From the IMG/VR virus record IMGVR_UViG_3300006033_000037, positions 1 through 47,561 of that record: a stretch of 47,561 nt of DNA; one strand, 5' to 3'. The stretch comes from a virus. Shown piece after piece: positions 34,967 through 44,674 of this stretch. The notes under the pieces are model-generated. The model was not told the DNA's origin, made no database searches, and worked only from the letters and a program-made list of their open reading frames with translations. Both the position numbers and the translations under genes were made by a program. Every line of letters starts with the position of its first letter. Position 1 is the stretch's first letter.

Positions 34967-37900
34967 ATGTCTTTTAAATTAAAATACACTGGTTCTCAGA
35001 TAGACGATCTATTAACCAAAATAGATTCTATAAGTAATCCAATGTCTCTTATGGGGACAATATCTTCTGCAAGCGACTTTCCAACAGTAGCAGATGTCTT
35101 TGCTGGCGCTATTTATATAGCTACGGCCGCCGTAACAGATAACGATGTAAGCAAGACGAATACTGGTCTATCGTTTTTATCTGGAGACGAGATAATATGG
35201 GATGGCACTACATGGGTAGAACTTGGCCCATATCAATATTGGGCGCTGCTCGGCAATAGAATAATTCCAGTATCTAATCGTCAACTAGCGATGCACAATG
35301 GCGACAAAACCTATCCAGCATACTCATTTTCAAATTTTGTATCGTCTGGTATATTTGCTGGCTCAGATGGCTCTTTACATATATCTCTTGCCGACACAGA
35401 TTTAATACAAGTTGCTACATCTGGACACTTTACTCCGGTCACAGCCGCACAGGATTTAGGCTCTTCGTCTATGCCATGGAGAAAAGTATATGCGCTGGAG
35501 ATAGTGTCTACCTCAAGTGCTATAACCGCAGAGACAGGTTTGGTCGTCGGCAAATCCGGCGGAATAAACGGTTCTATTACTTTCGTGGCTAGTGATAATG
35601 ATCAAGGTACTATATCTATTAATACAGCAGACTCTTTAGTCTTGGCTGGCTTCGGTGGTGGATATAGTTTTGATTCTAAGATTTATCCCGCAACAGACGA
35701 CGGCGCCGCCTTGGGAGATGGAACGCATAACTGGTCGGATTTATGCCTAGCCTCTGGCGCAACGATTAACTACGCAAACAGCAACGTAATTCTAACTCAT
35801 ACCTCTGCAACTCTTACTCTTGGAACTGGAACATTAAAAATTACCACCCCAACTAATACAGCTAACTCTGTAGTGACGATCGACGGCACGCAAACTCTGA
35901 CGAACAAAACATTAACCAGTCCATATATAAACGAAGCAGTAGCTTTAACCACTACAGCCACTAAACTTAACTACCTCACCAGCGCGGCGGGCACGACTGG
36001 AACTACGTCTACCAATCTAGTTTTCTCTACCTCTCCTACTTTAGTTACACCTATCTTAGGAGTAGCTTCTGCTACTTCATTGGCTACATCTGCTGCTATT
36101 CCTTTATTAATGACTAATGGTCAATTAGTAAATATTTCTTTAACTGCTCAAACTTCTGGTGCTACGACTTTAACAATTCCAGATTTTGCTGGCGTAGTTG
36201 ATGAGTTTACATTCAAAACAAAAGCGCAAACATTAAGTAACAAAACATTTGTTGCTCCCGCTCTTGGCGTTGCTACTGCCACCTCTTTATCCATCGGTGG
36301 TGCAACGATTGGAAGTAATGTTCTTGCAATTACGGGTGCTTCGGCTTTTAGTGGAGTTAACACAATGGTTGCTACTGGCGCTAATGTAACGTTAACAGTA
36401 ACAGGCGATGATGCTCAACAACCTTTTGTTGTAAAATCAACAAATGGAGTTCTTGGTTTTAAGACCGGAGTAAGCTCTAATACAAATTATGTTCGTTCAT
36501 TAAATGGTGCTCAAAGTAGTTATCAGGCGTTAGTTTTTGAAGCATCTTCTTATACTTTTGGGCAAAACGGCGGAGTAAGTATTGGTGGTGCAACAATAGG
36601 CACTAACGCGTTAGCGGTAACGGGGACAGCATTGTTTAATAATAGTATATCAATCGCAAACGCTCAATCAATACAACTAAGCGGTGGTGATGTTATTATA
36701 TCATCAACTAACGGCGGTTCATTCTCTGTTACTAACGGCGGTGTATTGACGAACGGCAACACTATATTAGGAGCGTCCGCAATCGGGACATTATTTTTGA
36801 AGAATGGATCAACAAATTCTGTTTCAATAACCTCCGGCAACGCCACTTTTGCGGGAAGTGTAACGATAAATAATTCCGGCTATAATAGCTCTTTGAGCAT
36901 AATGTCAGACGGGGCAAATGTTAGTAAGATTAAAGAATTAAATAGCGGACATATTGAATATTGGGGATATACACATACATTCAAATCTCATACAGGAACG
37001 ACAAAATTAACTCTTGATGCTACCGGAACAACTACTTTTGCTGGTTCTATCCTTGCTGCTGCTGGTAGTGCTGCAAGTCCTTCTATTAGTTTTAGTGGTG
37101 ATACTAATACTGGTTTATATTCTGTTGGCGCAGACTCTTTAGGTATAGCAGTTAATGGTACAAACGCAGTTACTGTTACTACTACTGGTGTCGGCATCGG
37201 GACGACGGCACCGGGATCATATAAGTTAAATGTAAATGGTTCTCTTTCTACTCTTGGTGGTAACTTTACCGTTACAGAGAATTCTTCAAATGTTTATTTG
37301 CAAAGTTATAGTTCTAAACCTCTTTATATAAATAATGATGGAAATACTATTACCACGGGGGCAGCGTTAATATCTGGAGGATCGATTCGTCCATCAGTAG
37401 ATAGTTCTTATAGTTTAGGAACGAATACATATTATTGGTCAAGTACTTATACGGATAATTTATATACCACCGGCAACGTCGGCATCGGTCTTACTAATCC
37501 TTCTCTTACTTGCACAATATCTTCTACTGGTACTTTTGGTTGGGATAATGGTAGTGGTACTGGTGATGTAGTACTAAGAAGAGAAGCAGCAAACACATTG
37601 GCGCTGCGTAATTCTACTTCTGCTCAAACCTTTAATATATATAATACATATACTGATGCTTCAAATTACGAAAGGACACAATTCTTATGGTCATCAAGCA
37701 TATTTAAGATAAATGATTCTTTTTTAGGAACCGGTGTTACAAGAGCTTTTGAATTCTCTAACTTCTCAAGTTATACTTTTGATAAAACTGTAAAGACAAC
37801 ATCTCTTAATCTAACTGGTATACAAGAAATTAGCGCGGCGACATATACTATCTTGGCAACAGATAGTGTTATAAGAGCTAATGCTTTAAGTAATTCTATT

Positions 37901-38095
37901 ACGCTTACTTTACCTCCTGTCGCAACAAATTTGGGAAAATTAGTAATAATTAAGAAAACAGATACGAGTTCTAATCAAGTTATTTTAGATGGTAACGCAA
38001 GTGAATTGATAGAAGATGCGTTGACGTTGACGATGTATGACACTTTTGATAGTTACAGTTTAATAGCTACTTCAAGTGGTTGGATAATTGTATAA
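34967..38095 (+). CDS. Tail fibre protein
   Basis: A 1042-residue protein with no enzyme motif and a strong Thr/Ser/Gly/Ala bias. Residues 1-120 form an N-terminal attachment part (MSFKLKYTGSQIDDLLTKID helix, then a small beta domain). The middle contains short repeating units typical of trimeric fibres: QTLTNKTLTSPYINE, LGVASATSLAT, IGGATIGSNVLAITGASAF, IGGATIGTNALAVTGTALF, TGVGIGTTAPGSYKLNVNGS and GNVGIGLTNPSL. The C-terminal 90 residues (about 950-1042) form a globular tip (EISAATYTILATDSVIRANA ... SLIATSSGWIIV), a domain common at the ends of phage fibres. No intramolecular chaperone is visible. It is the first gene of the adhesin cassette and is followed by a 49-base gap. Confidence 0.78.
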   Translation: MSFKLKYTGSQIDDLLTKIDSISNPMSLMGTISSASDFPTVADVFAGAIYIATAAVTDNDVSKTNTGLSFLSGDEIIWDGTTWVELGPYQYWALLGNRIIPVSNRQLAMHNGDKTYPAYSFSNFVSSGIFAGSDGSLHISLADTDLIQVATSGHFTPVTAAQDLGSSSMPWRKVYALEIVSTSSAITAETGLVVGKSGGINGSITFVASDNDQGTISINTADSLVLAGFGGGYSFDSKIYPATDDGAALGDGTHNWSDLCLASGATINYANSNVILTHTSATLTLGTGTLKITTPTNTANSVVTIDGTQTLTNKTLTSPYINEAVALTTTATKLNYLTSAAGTTGTTSTNLVFSTSPTLVTPILGVASATSLATSAAIPLLMTNGQLVNISLTAQTSGATTLTIPDFAGVVDEFTFKTKAQTLSNKTFVAPALGVATATSLSIGGATIGSNVLAITGASAFSGVNTMVATGANVTLTVTGDDAQQPFVVKSTNGVLGFKTGVSSNTNYVRSLNGAQSSYQALVFEASSYTFGQNGGVSIGGATIGTNALAVTGTALFNNSISIANAQSIQLSGGDVIISSTNGGSFSVTNGGVLTNGNTILGASAIGTLFLKNGSTNSVSITSGNATFAGSVTINNSGYNSSLSIMSDGANVSKIKELNSGHIEYWGYTHTFKSHTGTTKLTLDATGTTTFAGSILAAAGSAASPSISFSGDTNTGLYSVGADSLGIAVNGTNAVTVTTTGVGIGTTAPGSYKLNVNGSLSTLGGNFTVTENSSNVYLQSYSSKPLYINNDGNTITTGAALISGGSIRPSVDSSYSLGTNTYYWSSTYTDNLYTTGNVGIGLTNPSLTCTISSTGTFGWDNGSGTGDVVLRREAANTLALRNSTSAQTFNIYNTYTDASNYERTQFLWSSSIFKINDSFLGTGVTRAFEFSNFSSYTFDKTVKTTSLNLTGIQEISAATYTILATDSVIRANALSNSITLTLPPVATNLGKLVIIKKTDTSSNQVILDGNASELIEDALTLTMYDTFDSYSLIATSSGWIIV
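36291..36630 (+). repeat. Imperfect direct repeat within fibre gene
   Basis: The sequence GGTGGTGCAACGATTGGAAG (about 36296) is repeated as GGTGGTGCAACAATAGGCAC (about 36584), 288 bases on, within longer similar units at roughly 36291-36340 and 36579-36630. Both encode IGGATIG(S/T)N followed by (V/A)LA(I/V)TG, repeated fibre units. Substitutions are mostly silent or conservative, so this is an older duplication within the fibre shaft. Confidence 0.6.
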
Positions 38096-38144
38096 GAATA
38101 ATATGCGCATAAAAGAATAATAAAATTTTGTTAAGGAATTAAAA

Positions 38145-41100
38145 ATGAGCTACCTCTCAAAATCAGGAACGATTGCGCTGAGCGAAAGAGATCAGGCAAT
38201 GAAGGCTTGTGGCGTATTTAACGGAGTGGATAATTATATTGCAATTTCACCCGACCCGACAACCACGACATATAATTTTTCAAGCGACACTGTTGGGCAG
38301 GCTCCTATTGACTGGGAAATAACTTCGGGAGCTTATACTGTTCAATCAGCTTCCCCTTCTCCTTTTGGTTCTGCCGCGAAATATTTAAGATGTGATACCG
38401 CTGGAGTAATTAGTATTCCTTCTACTTGGGCATTTGGTACAATAGAAATGGATGTGTATAAAGCTCTTACTGGTAATTCGTTAAGGACAATACCAATAGC
38501 ATCTGCAACAAGTGGTTGGGCAGGGTATTCTCTTAACATTTTTGATACCGAAGATATAAATTTAAGCAGGGCAGTAGGTGGAGTAAACAACGAAAGTAAA
38601 TTAAATTCTGCTGCTTCTTATATCGCCAACGCTACTTGGTACAGATTAAAAGTAGTTCGCAATGAAGCTGGTGTATTTTCAGTTTATATAAAAGCTAATG
38701 TAGGTGGTAATTACGTTCTCGTAAGTACAAGTGGAGGAGGTGGTCAGAATCCAGTCACCGACTTAACCTATACTACATCAAAATATTTTGTACTTGATCT
38801 TGATGCGGGGGACTGCATAAGTGAGATTGTATTAAACTCGGCAGTAGGACAATTCGATTTAAATGGTTATGAACATATTACTGATAGTCAGAATAGAGAT
38901 TTTGAAGAAGTGTTAGGACAAGAATTAATAACGGTTACGGCTGACAGGGATTTTAGTGGCGCGAATAATTGGGCTAATGTAACGTTAAGTGCTTTTGATA
39001 GTTCTGGTGATTTGACTATATCTTCAACAGCAAGTGGTCAGTATTGTGGGTTAGCAGCTACTTATGCTCCTTTAGTAGTAGGTAAAACGTACAGACTAAC
39101 TGTTACAGGCAGTGCTTTGTCTGGGAATTCTTTTTCTATTAGAGATAGGGATGCTTATATTTTCGATGGGGTGTCTGATAATGTTTTAGTAAGTGGTACA
39201 AATACATTTACATTTATATATAATCCAACTGGCGGTTCTAAAATAGGTGGATTTGCATTAAGAGCTTCTGGAACTGGAAGTATTACATTAGATAATGTTT
39301 CCGTTAAAGAAGTAGGAACCCATTTTGGTAGTGAACTTGTAACAAATGGAAGTTTTGCAAGCGATACTGATTGGGCAAAAACTGCGTCAGGTTCTACAAT
39401 ATCAGGTGGAATACTAACATTAAATAATTCTGACGGAACCATTGCAGATGTTTTTGCTTATCAAGATATTACGACAGTAGTAGGAAAAGTCTATAAAGTT
39501 TCTTTTGATATAACAGCACTAACATTTGGAAGCTCGCAGTATTTACTTGTTGCGGATAATGCTAACGCTGCTTTTTATAGAAGCTATCGCACCGCTGGGA
39601 CGCAAAACATATTTACTTTTGTGGCTAATGCCGTAACGACTCGCCTTATATTTAGAAGGCTTTCCGCTGGCAGTGGTACTGAGTTTAATCTAATAGCTGG
39701 TATCGACAACGTCTCCGTCAAAGAAGTCCTATCAGAAACTAATGTTCTTCCAGCTCAAGATTTTACAAGTGGGTGGGCTACTGAATCACTGACAACAATA
39801 AATAGTTCTACTAAATTCACTACATCGGCAAATGGTTATGGTATTTATAAAACAGCTATATTTACAATAGGTAAGACGTATAAAATGAGAATTGCTGGTT
39901 ATACGACTTCATCCTTTGCTATTGTAAATTCAGGTAACGGCACTAGTTATTCTGGGCTTATCGGTACAGGAGCTTTTGATAATAGTTTCGTTTTTACTCC
40001 ACAAGGTAATCAGACGTTGTATTTACAAAATTCTACTGCTGGTGTCACAGAAATCTTCAAAATGGAACTCTATGAAATCCAAACTACCTTTAACGACAGT
40101 TATTTGGCGCATAGAAGATCGGGAAGTTTTAATGGAACAGATAATTATGTTTCAGTAGCGGATAATGATAACTTAGATTTTGGGATTAATGATTTTACGA
40201 TTTCTTTTACTATTAATTTTGCATCTTTAGCAAATGCACCATATTTGTTTAGAAAAATTGATGGTAGTGGTGGTTATTTCATATTAATGAATTCGGATGG
40301 AACTGCTAGAGTGTATGTAGGTTTAACAGAATTTAATAATCTTAATATTGGAACAGTTTCGTTAAATACAAATTATCATTTTGATTATGTTTTCAATCGT
40401 TCTGGTAATTTACTTATTTATAAAAACGGAGTACTCGCTAATACTACGAATATTTCTGGTGCATCAGCTCAGATTTGTTCTTCTCCAACTGCACTAAGCC
40501 TATCTATAAGTTCAGTTTATACGTTAAATGGTAAAATATACCAATCCCGTCTCTTCAACCGAGCATTAAGCGCAGCAGAAGTTCTCACATATTACAACGG
40601 GGGCAGACCAGAATTATATAGAACTCCAGTAGCAGACTTTGGTGCTAGCCAGACAGAATTGATAACAGTTGCTGCTGATAGAGATTTTAGTAGTGATACT
40701 GGATTTTGGGTCAAAGGAACTGGTTGGACTATATCTGGCGGTACAGCTAATGTAAATGGAACATTAGATCTCGGCACTGGTACTAGTCTTTGTAAGGTAG
40801 GATTTTTAACAATTGGTAAAACGTATAAACTCACATATACTATAAGTAATTATGTTTCTGGCATTCTCGGATTACAAGTCCCAAATGTGAATTTAGGTTC
40901 TTCAAATGGAACGTTTTCAGTTACATTTGTTGCTACGAATACACAATTAGGTTTTAATAAGTTAAGTGGTTCCTCAAACCCAACAGTTTTAAGTATAGAC
41001 AATGTATCAGTAGTCCAAGTCGGTGTCGTAGCAGAATATAAATTCAATCAAGTAAGTGGAACTACAGTACATGATTATTCTCTTAATGGTTTACATGGCA

Positions 41101-42803
41101 CTGTTAATGGAACGACTACTAATTTTTGGCAAAGAGAAAACTATGGTAATCATTCAGTTGAAATATCAGATGTAGATAAAAAAGCTGGGACATACAGTGC
41201 GAAAATAATTTCTACTGGTGTAGGCGATGGAACAAGTAATTATATTCAACTTCCTTCAACTTCTCTTAACCCATTAGAATCAGCTAAAAAATATACTATT
41301 GAAGCTTGGGCAAGAGGAACTGGAGTGTTAGGTTCGGATTTAGCAAGTGGATGGAATTTTACGAGTGGATGGTTGGTCGGGAGTGGTGCAACAGTAAGTG
41401 ACAATAATACTTTTGTAACATCATCAGGCACAAACAGTTGGATATTCAAGGCTTATTTTACAACTGGTTTAACTTATCAAGTTTCTATTTCTGGAACTGT
41501 TTCTGCCGGTAATTTAACTATTTATGATGGCAATGTTACATCTGGCGGTTATAAAACTGTAACAGGAACTTTTAATGAAACATTTAATTTAGTAGCTCTG
41601 AATACTTATATCCTTCTCAAAACATCCCAAGCAGCAACAGTAGACATTACTACTTTAACAGTCAAAGAAGTAACTCTCCCAACAACTACTCTTCAAATAG
41701 GTTCTCAGTCTAAATCTATTAGCTCAATTTCTTGCGTTCCGGGTACATTCACTAAACTTGTTTGGAACTTCCTCGCAACATCAAACGAAGTTGCACAAGC
41801 GTTAAAAGTCTGGGCTAATCAAGCAGACGGAATATATTTAGACCAAGTAAGTGTAACACAAGCTTATGATATGGTAATTACAGGGCAAGTCAGAGTTGGA
41901 AGTGCCTATACAACTGGCGGACAGTATATCTATTCTAGAAGAAGTGGTGGGGTTCCATATGTCCAATTTGGTTATAACAATACTTTAATAGCAGTAGAAA
42001 TATATGATGCTAATAGTTCAACATCTATTAGTTATAGTACACCTACTGTTTCAGATAAACGTAATCATACTATATATGCCTTATTAGATAAAATAAATGG
42101 AATAAAAGTAGGATATGATGGTTTATTAGGGACATCTAACTCTTTTAATATGTACGGGAATATGAATAATACACTTCCCTTGCTGTTAGGTAAGGACGCT
42201 ATTTCAAGTTATAATAACGGCAACATCTCAGACGTTCAACTAATCCGTTTCTCAGATATCGCATCATCTAATTTTAATGCTGCTACTGCTTATAACTACT
42301 ATATACAGTCAGGGAAATATCCTCAAGTAACTGGTGGTGGTGCTACGATTATTTTTGATAGCGCAATTAATGATGGTCACGCTTATCAAGTTAAAGATAA
42401 GTCTACTTATAAAAAACATGGTGTATTAAATGGAACTATAACTGAGTTCTGGAATAATAAACCTTTATACTTTGAGCAAGAATATACTTTCAAAGCTTCT
42501 CAAATAAGTGCTTCTGCTGCTACCACTGCTCTGCTTAAACTTCCAGCTAATGTTAAGGTAGTAGAAATAAGTGCTGATATAGAAAAGTTTTCTTCTGATG
42601 TAACTTTAAGCTTAGGTTATAGTGGAAGTGATGCTTGGTTGGCTACAATAACTGGAACCAATGTTAATGATAGTAAAGGTGTTACTGTTGATAAAGCTTA
42701 TTCTTCCTTAACAGAGAAACAACTTTATATTAAGAAGTCTGCTGCTACTACTTATGGTAGAATTAAATTGAGAATTAAATTTGAATATCTAAAGGAAGTT
42801 TAG
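38145..42803 (+). CDS. Modular adhesin: LamG and carbohydrate-binding-like repeats
   Basis: A 1552-residue protein. After a short start (MSYLSKSGTIALSERDQAMK) there is a jelly-roll domain (about 40-235). Then come repeated beta modules (about 260-390, 394-528, 532-645 and 835-962), most opening with a form of ELITV.ADRDFS and closing with (I/L)DNVSVKEV, the plan of CBM4/9-like carbohydrate-binding domains. A LamG-like domain lies at about 648-825 (SFNGTDNYVSVADNDNLDFG ... RLFNRALSAAEVLTYYNGGR). Near 1065-1180 another binding module appears inserted into a further jelly roll. The last 150 residues (EQEYTFKASQISASAATTAL ... LRIKFEYLKEV) recur at the end of the adhesin at 42947. It is likely a receptor-binding adhesin of the tail. 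AAGGA lies before the ATG. Confidence 0.75.
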   Translation: MSYLSKSGTIALSERDQAMKACGVFNGVDNYIAISPDPTTTTYNFSSDTVGQAPIDWEITSGAYTVQSASPSPFGSAAKYLRCDTAGVISIPSTWAFGTIEMDVYKALTGNSLRTIPIASATSGWAGYSLNIFDTEDINLSRAVGGVNNESKLNSAASYIANATWYRLKVVRNEAGVFSVYIKANVGGNYVLVSTSGGGGQNPVTDLTYTTSKYFVLDLDAGDCISEIVLNSAVGQFDLNGYEHITDSQNRDFEEVLGQELITVTADRDFSGANNWANVTLSAFDSSGDLTISSTASGQYCGLAATYAPLVVGKTYRLTVTGSALSGNSFSIRDRDAYIFDGVSDNVLVSGTNTFTFIYNPTGGSKIGGFALRASGTGSITLDNVSVKEVGTHFGSELVTNGSFASDTDWAKTASGSTISGGILTLNNSDGTIADVFAYQDITTVVGKVYKVSFDITALTFGSSQYLLVADNANAAFYRSYRTAGTQNIFTFVANAVTTRLIFRRLSAGSGTEFNLIAGIDNVSVKEVLSETNVLPAQDFTSGWATESLTTINSSTKFTTSANGYGIYKTAIFTIGKTYKMRIAGYTTSSFAIVNSGNGTSYSGLIGTGAFDNSFVFTPQGNQTLYLQNSTAGVTEIFKMELYEIQTTFNDSYLAHRRSGSFNGTDNYVSVADNDNLDFGINDFTISFTINFASLANAPYLFRKIDGSGGYFILMNSDGTARVYVGLTEFNNLNIGTVSLNTNYHFDYVFNRSGNLLIYKNGVLANTTNISGASAQICSSPTALSLSISSVYTLNGKIYQSRLFNRALSAAEVLTYYNGGRPELYRTPVADFGASQTELITVAADRDFSSDTGFWVKGTGWTISGGTANVNGTLDLGTGTSLCKVGFLTIGKTYKLTYTISNYVSGILGLQVPNVNLGSSNGTFSVTFVATNTQLGFNKLSGSSNPTVLSIDNVSVVQVGVVAEYKFNQVSGTTVHDYSLNGLHGTVNGTTTNFWQRENYGNHSVEISDVDKKAGTYSAKIISTGVGDGTSNYIQLPSTSLNPLESAKKYTIEAWARGTGVLGSDLASGWNFTSGWLVGSGATVSDNNTFVTSSGTNSWIFKAYFTTGLTYQVSISGTVSAGNLTIYDGNVTSGGYKTVTGTFNETFNLVALNTYILLKTSQAATVDITTLTVKEVTLPTTTLQIGSQSKSISSISCVPGTFTKLVWNFLATSNEVAQALKVWANQADGIYLDQVSVTQAYDMVITGQVRVGSAYTTGGQYIYSRRSGGVPYVQFGYNNTLIAVEIYDANSSTSISYSTPTVSDKRNHTIYALLDKINGIKVGYDGLLGTSNSFNMYGNMNNTLPLLLGKDAISSYNNGNISDVQLIRFSDIASSNFNAATAYNYYIQSGKYPQVTGGGATIIFDSAINDGHAYQVKDKSTYKKHGVLNGTITEFWNNKPLYFEQEYTFKASQISASAATTALLKLPANVKVVEISADIEKFSSDVTLSLGYSGSDAWLATITGTNVNDSKGVTVDKAYSSLTEKQLYIKKSAATTYGRIKLRIKFEYLKEV

Positions 42804-42805
42804 CT

Positions 42806-42931
42806 ATGAATAAAGAAGATAAATTATTGTTGATTAAGACCATTGTGCTCGCCGTCATACTAGCTTTGCTCCTATGGCACGCTTCTACTATTGTTCCAAG
42901 AACACATTATAATCCAGAATTTTTTAAATAA
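42806..42931 (+). CDS. Small single-pass membrane peptide (41 codons)
   Basis: ATG 42806 to TAA 42931 encodes 41 residues: a charged start (MNKEDK), an uninterrupted apolar helix (LLLIKTIVLAVILALLLW, residues 7-24) with one Lys, and a polar end (HASTIVPRTHYNPEFFK). It fits one membrane-spanning helix. It begins two bases after the large adhesin stops; a GGAAG lies 7 bases upstream inside the end of that gene. It is followed by the second adhesin 15 bases on. A small holin- or spanin-like, or an anti-receptor membrane role, are options; nothing in the sequence decides. Confidence 0.55.
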   Translation: MNKEDKLLLIKTIVLAVILALLLWHASTIVPRTHYNPEFFK

Positions 42932-42946
42932 TAGGGAACGAATATT

Positions 42947-44398
42947 ATGAGTTATTCAATAGGAAGAAATGCGCTAAAAGAATTTGATATAAATAGAGCA
43001 ATCTATGGAAAGTTTGATGGATTGACTAACTATGTATCTGTACCTGATAATGTTAATTTGAATTTAGTAAATAATTTTTCAGTTGAAATATTTTTTAGCA
43101 CAAAGAGTTTTACTAATTGCGAATTATATAATAGGTATTCAACAACCGGTTCTAACAGACAAATAATAATAAGAATTGTTAATTCTACAAATGTCAGAGT
43201 TATTTTGTCGGCTGATGGCGTGAATACCTCGATTTATGATATAAGTGTGCCAACTATAACTTTGAATTCTTTATACCATTTATTTGTTATTAAAACAACG
43301 ACAAATATAGCTTTATATTTGAATGGCGTGTTTATTTCAAATACTACTGTAGTAGATACGATTTCGGTATCTGCGTCGTCTTACATAGGAGGGTATTTAT
43401 TTGGCGGTTCTCCAGTCTTTACGCTTAGTAATATCTATCTAACCCGTCTTCATAATCGAGCACTCTCAGCAAGTGAAGTCTTAGCTTATTATAATCAAGG
43501 TCGTCCAGACCTCTATCAAATTCCATATGCTGATAGATGGGGAAGCCAAACAGAATTGATAACAAATAGCGCCAATAGAGATTTTAGCAGTGATACTGGA
43601 TTTTGGACAAAAGGAACTGGTGTAACTATCGCAGATAATGTTGCACATTTCGTTGATGTTCCTGTTGGAGTAAACGGTCTCTTAAGAGCGACATTAATGT
43701 CTACAGGAAAACAGTATAAACTAACATTTACAATTAGTAATTTCGTTAAAGGTTCATTAACTATATTTTTTGGTAGTACACAGGCAGTAGCCCTATCTGC
43801 AAATGGAACATATTCTATAACAATGGTTTCCTCAGGAAATAATTATATTTATTTTGCTTGTGGTGTTATATCTACATTTGATATAGATGATGTTTCTTTA
43901 GTACAGGTTGGCGCAGTAGCAGACTACCGTTTCAACGAAGGTTCCGGTTATCAAATTAAAGACTACTCAACTAACAAGTTACATGGTACATTAAATGGTA
44001 CTTATGATAACTTCTGGCAGAATAATAAACAATTCTTTACAGCAGAGCTTACATTTTTACATAGCGCAATTAGTTCAACTGCTGCTACTACAACATTATT
44101 CAAACTTCCAGCTAATGTAAAAATAAAAGAGCTAATAACTGACCCAACAGTTGCTTTCGATACTGATAATACAATAAGCTTAGGTATAAGTGGTAATGAT
44201 ACGTGGTTAGCTACTTTAACTGGAACTAATACTACTACTCCTCAATATGCTAATGTTGATAAAATGTATTCGCCTAATAATGAAGTACAATTATATATTA
44301 AAAAATCTGGTGCTAGTTCTGCTGGTTCTATAACTTTGAAATTTAGATTTGAAAATATGAACTACAAAGGTGGTACTAATTGCAACCCGATATTATAA
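42947..44398 (+). CDS. Modular adhesin, shorter paralogue
   Basis: A 483-residue protein related to the 1552-residue adhesin. Its start (MSYSIGRNALKEFDINRAIY) and the whole C-terminal domain (FFTAELTFLHSAISSTAATT ... ITLKFRFENMNY) match. Its LamG domain (residues about 20-185, ending NRALSASEVLAYYNQGRP) matches the internal LamG of the large protein, and the binding module at about 200-325 (QTELITNSANRDFSSDTGFW ... FDIDDVSLVQVGA) matches its 835-962 copy. The linker 'RFNEGSGYQIKDYSTNKLHG' corresponds to KFNQVSGTTVHDYSLNGLHG. It looks like a minimal version of the same adhesin. It has AGGGA upstream. Two adhesins with shared ends may be alternative receptor binders. Confidence 0.75.
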   Translation: MSYSIGRNALKEFDINRAIYGKFDGLTNYVSVPDNVNLNLVNNFSVEIFFSTKSFTNCELYNRYSTTGSNRQIIIRIVNSTNVRVILSADGVNTSIYDISVPTITLNSLYHLFVIKTTTNIALYLNGVFISNTTVVDTISVSASSYIGGYLFGGSPVFTLSNIYLTRLHNRALSASEVLAYYNQGRPDLYQIPYADRWGSQTELITNSANRDFSSDTGFWTKGTGVTIADNVAHFVDVPVGVNGLLRATLMSTGKQYKLTFTISNFVKGSLTIFFGSTQAVALSANGTYSITMVSSGNNYIYFACGVISTFDIDDVSLVQVGAVADYRFNEGSGYQIKDYSTNKLHGTLNGTYDNFWQNNKQFFTAELTFLHSAISSTAATTTLFKLPANVKIKELITDPTVAFDTDNTISLGISGNDTWLATLTGTNTTTPQYANVDKMYSPNNEVQLYIKKSGASSAGSITLKFRFENMNYKGGTNCNPIL

Positions 44399-44413
44399 AA
44401 GGAATTAAATAAA

Positions 44414-44674
44414 ATGGAAATAATTACTCAGAATAGTTTCACTGTTGGTGATAAAGTCAGAATGCACTATGACCCAGTTACGGGTGAACATGGGATGCAG
44501 ATAAAAGTGCAAGTAGGAGAAGCAGTAGTAAAAGGAAGTCCTTTAGCTGTAAGTGCTGCCGCTAATAATAAATATATAAAACAAACGTCTGGATACGATG
44601 TTGTTTGTATAGCGTATGAAGCTGGGTCTACTGATGGGTATATTTGGGGCTTGGGATACCGGTGCAGTTTGTAA
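44414..44674 (+). CDS. Small beta-rich virion-like protein, N-terminal frame (frameshifted)
   Basis: Residues 1-86 of an apparently split gene, with AAAGGA upstream of the ATG. The frame reads VGDKVRMHYDPVTGEHGMQI, VVKGSPLAVSAAANNKYIKQ and SGYDVVCIAYEAGSTDGYIW, then continues only nine codons to a stop at 44672-44674. Translation of the overlapping frame from 44649 continues naturally as AWDTGAVCKVLFKE. Skipping one G of the GGGG run at 44646-44649 joins the two frames into one protein of 157 residues. The combined protein is beta-rich and of the size of small decorating or tail-associated proteins. No firm family is recognised. Confidence 0.6.
   Translation: MEIITQNSFTVGDKVRMHYDPVTGEHGMQIKVQVGEAVVKGSPLAVSAAANNKYIKQTSGYDVVCIAYEAGSTDGYIWGLGYRCSL

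Noticed and set aside
39976-40158. Open + frame of 60 codons inside the large adhesin
   Set aside because: Wholly inside a better-supported gene, no ribosome binding site, Ile/Arg-rich shadow composition.
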